Below, in pieces: positions 37,240 to 37,584 of a DNA stretch of 37,584 nt (positions are counted from its first letter, which is position 1; each line of letters opens with the position of its first letter). Below the pieces are notes generated by a model. It worked only from the letters and a program-made list of their open reading frames with translations. It had not been told where the DNA came from and did no database searches. The translations under genes and the position numbers were made by a program. The DNA lies in contig NZ_LFZV01000001.1 in NCBI RefSeq assembly GCF_001183965.1, positions 2,362,079 through 2,399,662 on the forward strand, written 5' to 3'. The DNA is from Bacillus sp. FJAT-27916. GTDB taxonomy: Bacteria; Bacillota; Bacilli; Bacillales; Pradoshiaceae.

Positions 37240-37461
37240 AAATCGTACTTCTCCTTATACTTTTTTATGATTAACTCTGCCATCGAATCATATGTTTTTG
37301 ATTTTTTTATATAAATCCACCCGCAAATCCAAACGAGCATAAATTGAGCCAGCGCAAATATCCAAACCCAAGGAATGGAAGGGATCATTTCCCTATGCAA
37401 GATTTTTGTATAGGCTGCTAATAAAGGTAATGTAAAGTAAAAAGCAAGGAAGAAAAGGGTG
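37236..37461 (-). pseudogene. DUF485 partner of the symporter, 5' end lost to an insertion sequence
   Basis: The remaining frame encodes TLFFLAFYFTLPLLAAYTKI and the rest of a YwcB-like DUF485 protein with two hydrophobic helices and a lysine-rich tail (SKTYDSMAELIIKKYKEKYD). A full-length protein is about 100 residues with a charged N-terminus; here about 25-30 residues are missing. In their place, an apparent start GTG at 37487 lies inside the insertion sequence end (residues STIRGSVH come from it). The gene's own promoter and ribosome binding site are gone, so expression of both it and the symporter is uncertain. Confidence 0.8.
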
Positions 37462-37584
37462 TGAACTGAACCCCGAATAGTGGACACTTTAAAAAAAGTG
37501 GACCCTATTCGGGGTTTTCCTATTCTCTTTCAGGAAAACTCCCGTTATACTAACATTACGATTTTTAGAACGGAGTGGAGTATT
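37462..37584 (+). mobile_element. Left end of an insertion sequence, probably IS3/IS150-like
   Basis: From TGAACTGAACCCCGAATAGT (37462-37481) to the window edge. An inverted repeat follows: CCCCGAATAG (37471-37480) pairs with CTATTCGGGG (37505-37514), with further pairing of CACTT and AAGTG. The hairpin ends in GGGGTTTTCC, so it may shield the element from outside transcription. TATACT (37546-37551) and GGAGTGGAG (37572-37580) are placed as promoter and ribosome binding site of a transposase gene starting at or just past 37585. The family is inferred from TG...CA type ends and layout, not from a transposase. Confidence 0.7.

Overview
The window comes from an endospore-forming member of the Bacillaceae (Firmicutes). 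The evidence is a Bacillus-type 16S rRNA gene, the spore genes cotE and spoVK, GlnR and PerR operator sequences, GGAGG-type ribosome binding sites with frequent TTG and GTG starts, and a gene order that matches the Bacillus subtilis block from cotE to glnA. I cannot name the genus. The DNA reads as an ordinary chromosome with small accessory patches. I see no prophage, CRISPR array or tRNA.

Layout. 1-1510: the 5' part of a 16S rRNA gene on the minus strand, with tandem rRNA promoters. 1690-2870: small genes (57-aa protein, 55-aa protein, a VOC protein, a two-helix membrane protein). 2930-4835: the glnR-glnA nitrogen operon with two GlnR boxes. 4955-6630: fosB-type fosfomycin thiol transferase and an MscS channel. 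6729-12508: ynbB, hflX, spoVK, hfq, miaA on the minus strand, interrupted by one plus-strand TRIC channel gene. 12716-14734: a lipase-like hydrolase and a YkvA/DUF1232 protein on the plus strand. 14768-15718: two unrecognised genes. 15965-21328: mutL, mutS, cotE. 21601-24114: DUF4395 protein, an unrecognised 80-aa protein, and vegetative catalase. 24180-26280: repeats, a kinase-like gene broken by an amber codon, and a 57-aa two-helix protein. 26421-29254: a PbpC-type penicillin-binding protein and a HAD phosphatase. 29458-30397: an MTA/SAH nucleosidase carrying a lipoprotein signal. 30525-31969: TPP riboswitch, tenA, thiW. 31970-35536: small ORFs, a membrane-anchored hydrolase, a 340-bp repeat with terminal inverted repeats, a GNAT acetyltransferase and a PaaI-type thioesterase. 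35645-37584: an acetate-type sodium symporter and its DUF485 partner, whose 5' end is cut by an insertion sequence that runs off the window.

How the parts work together. The central block is housekeeping: mismatch repair (MutS/MutL), tRNA and RNA metabolism (MiaA, Hfq, HflX), sporulation (CotE, SpoVK) and glutamine synthesis under GlnR feedback. The thiamine salvage pair is controlled by TPP. Catalase has a PerR-like site. Accessory genes (FosB, hydrolases, GNAT, unrecognised small proteins) fill the gaps.

Most worth a second look: the amber codon just before the glycine loop of the kinase-like gene, the predicted lipid-anchored nucleosidase, the two copies of a structured repeat, one with perfect 14-bp ends, and the insertion that truncates the DUF485 gene. 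I found no convincing new multi-gene system. The least explained coding pair is at 14768-15718.
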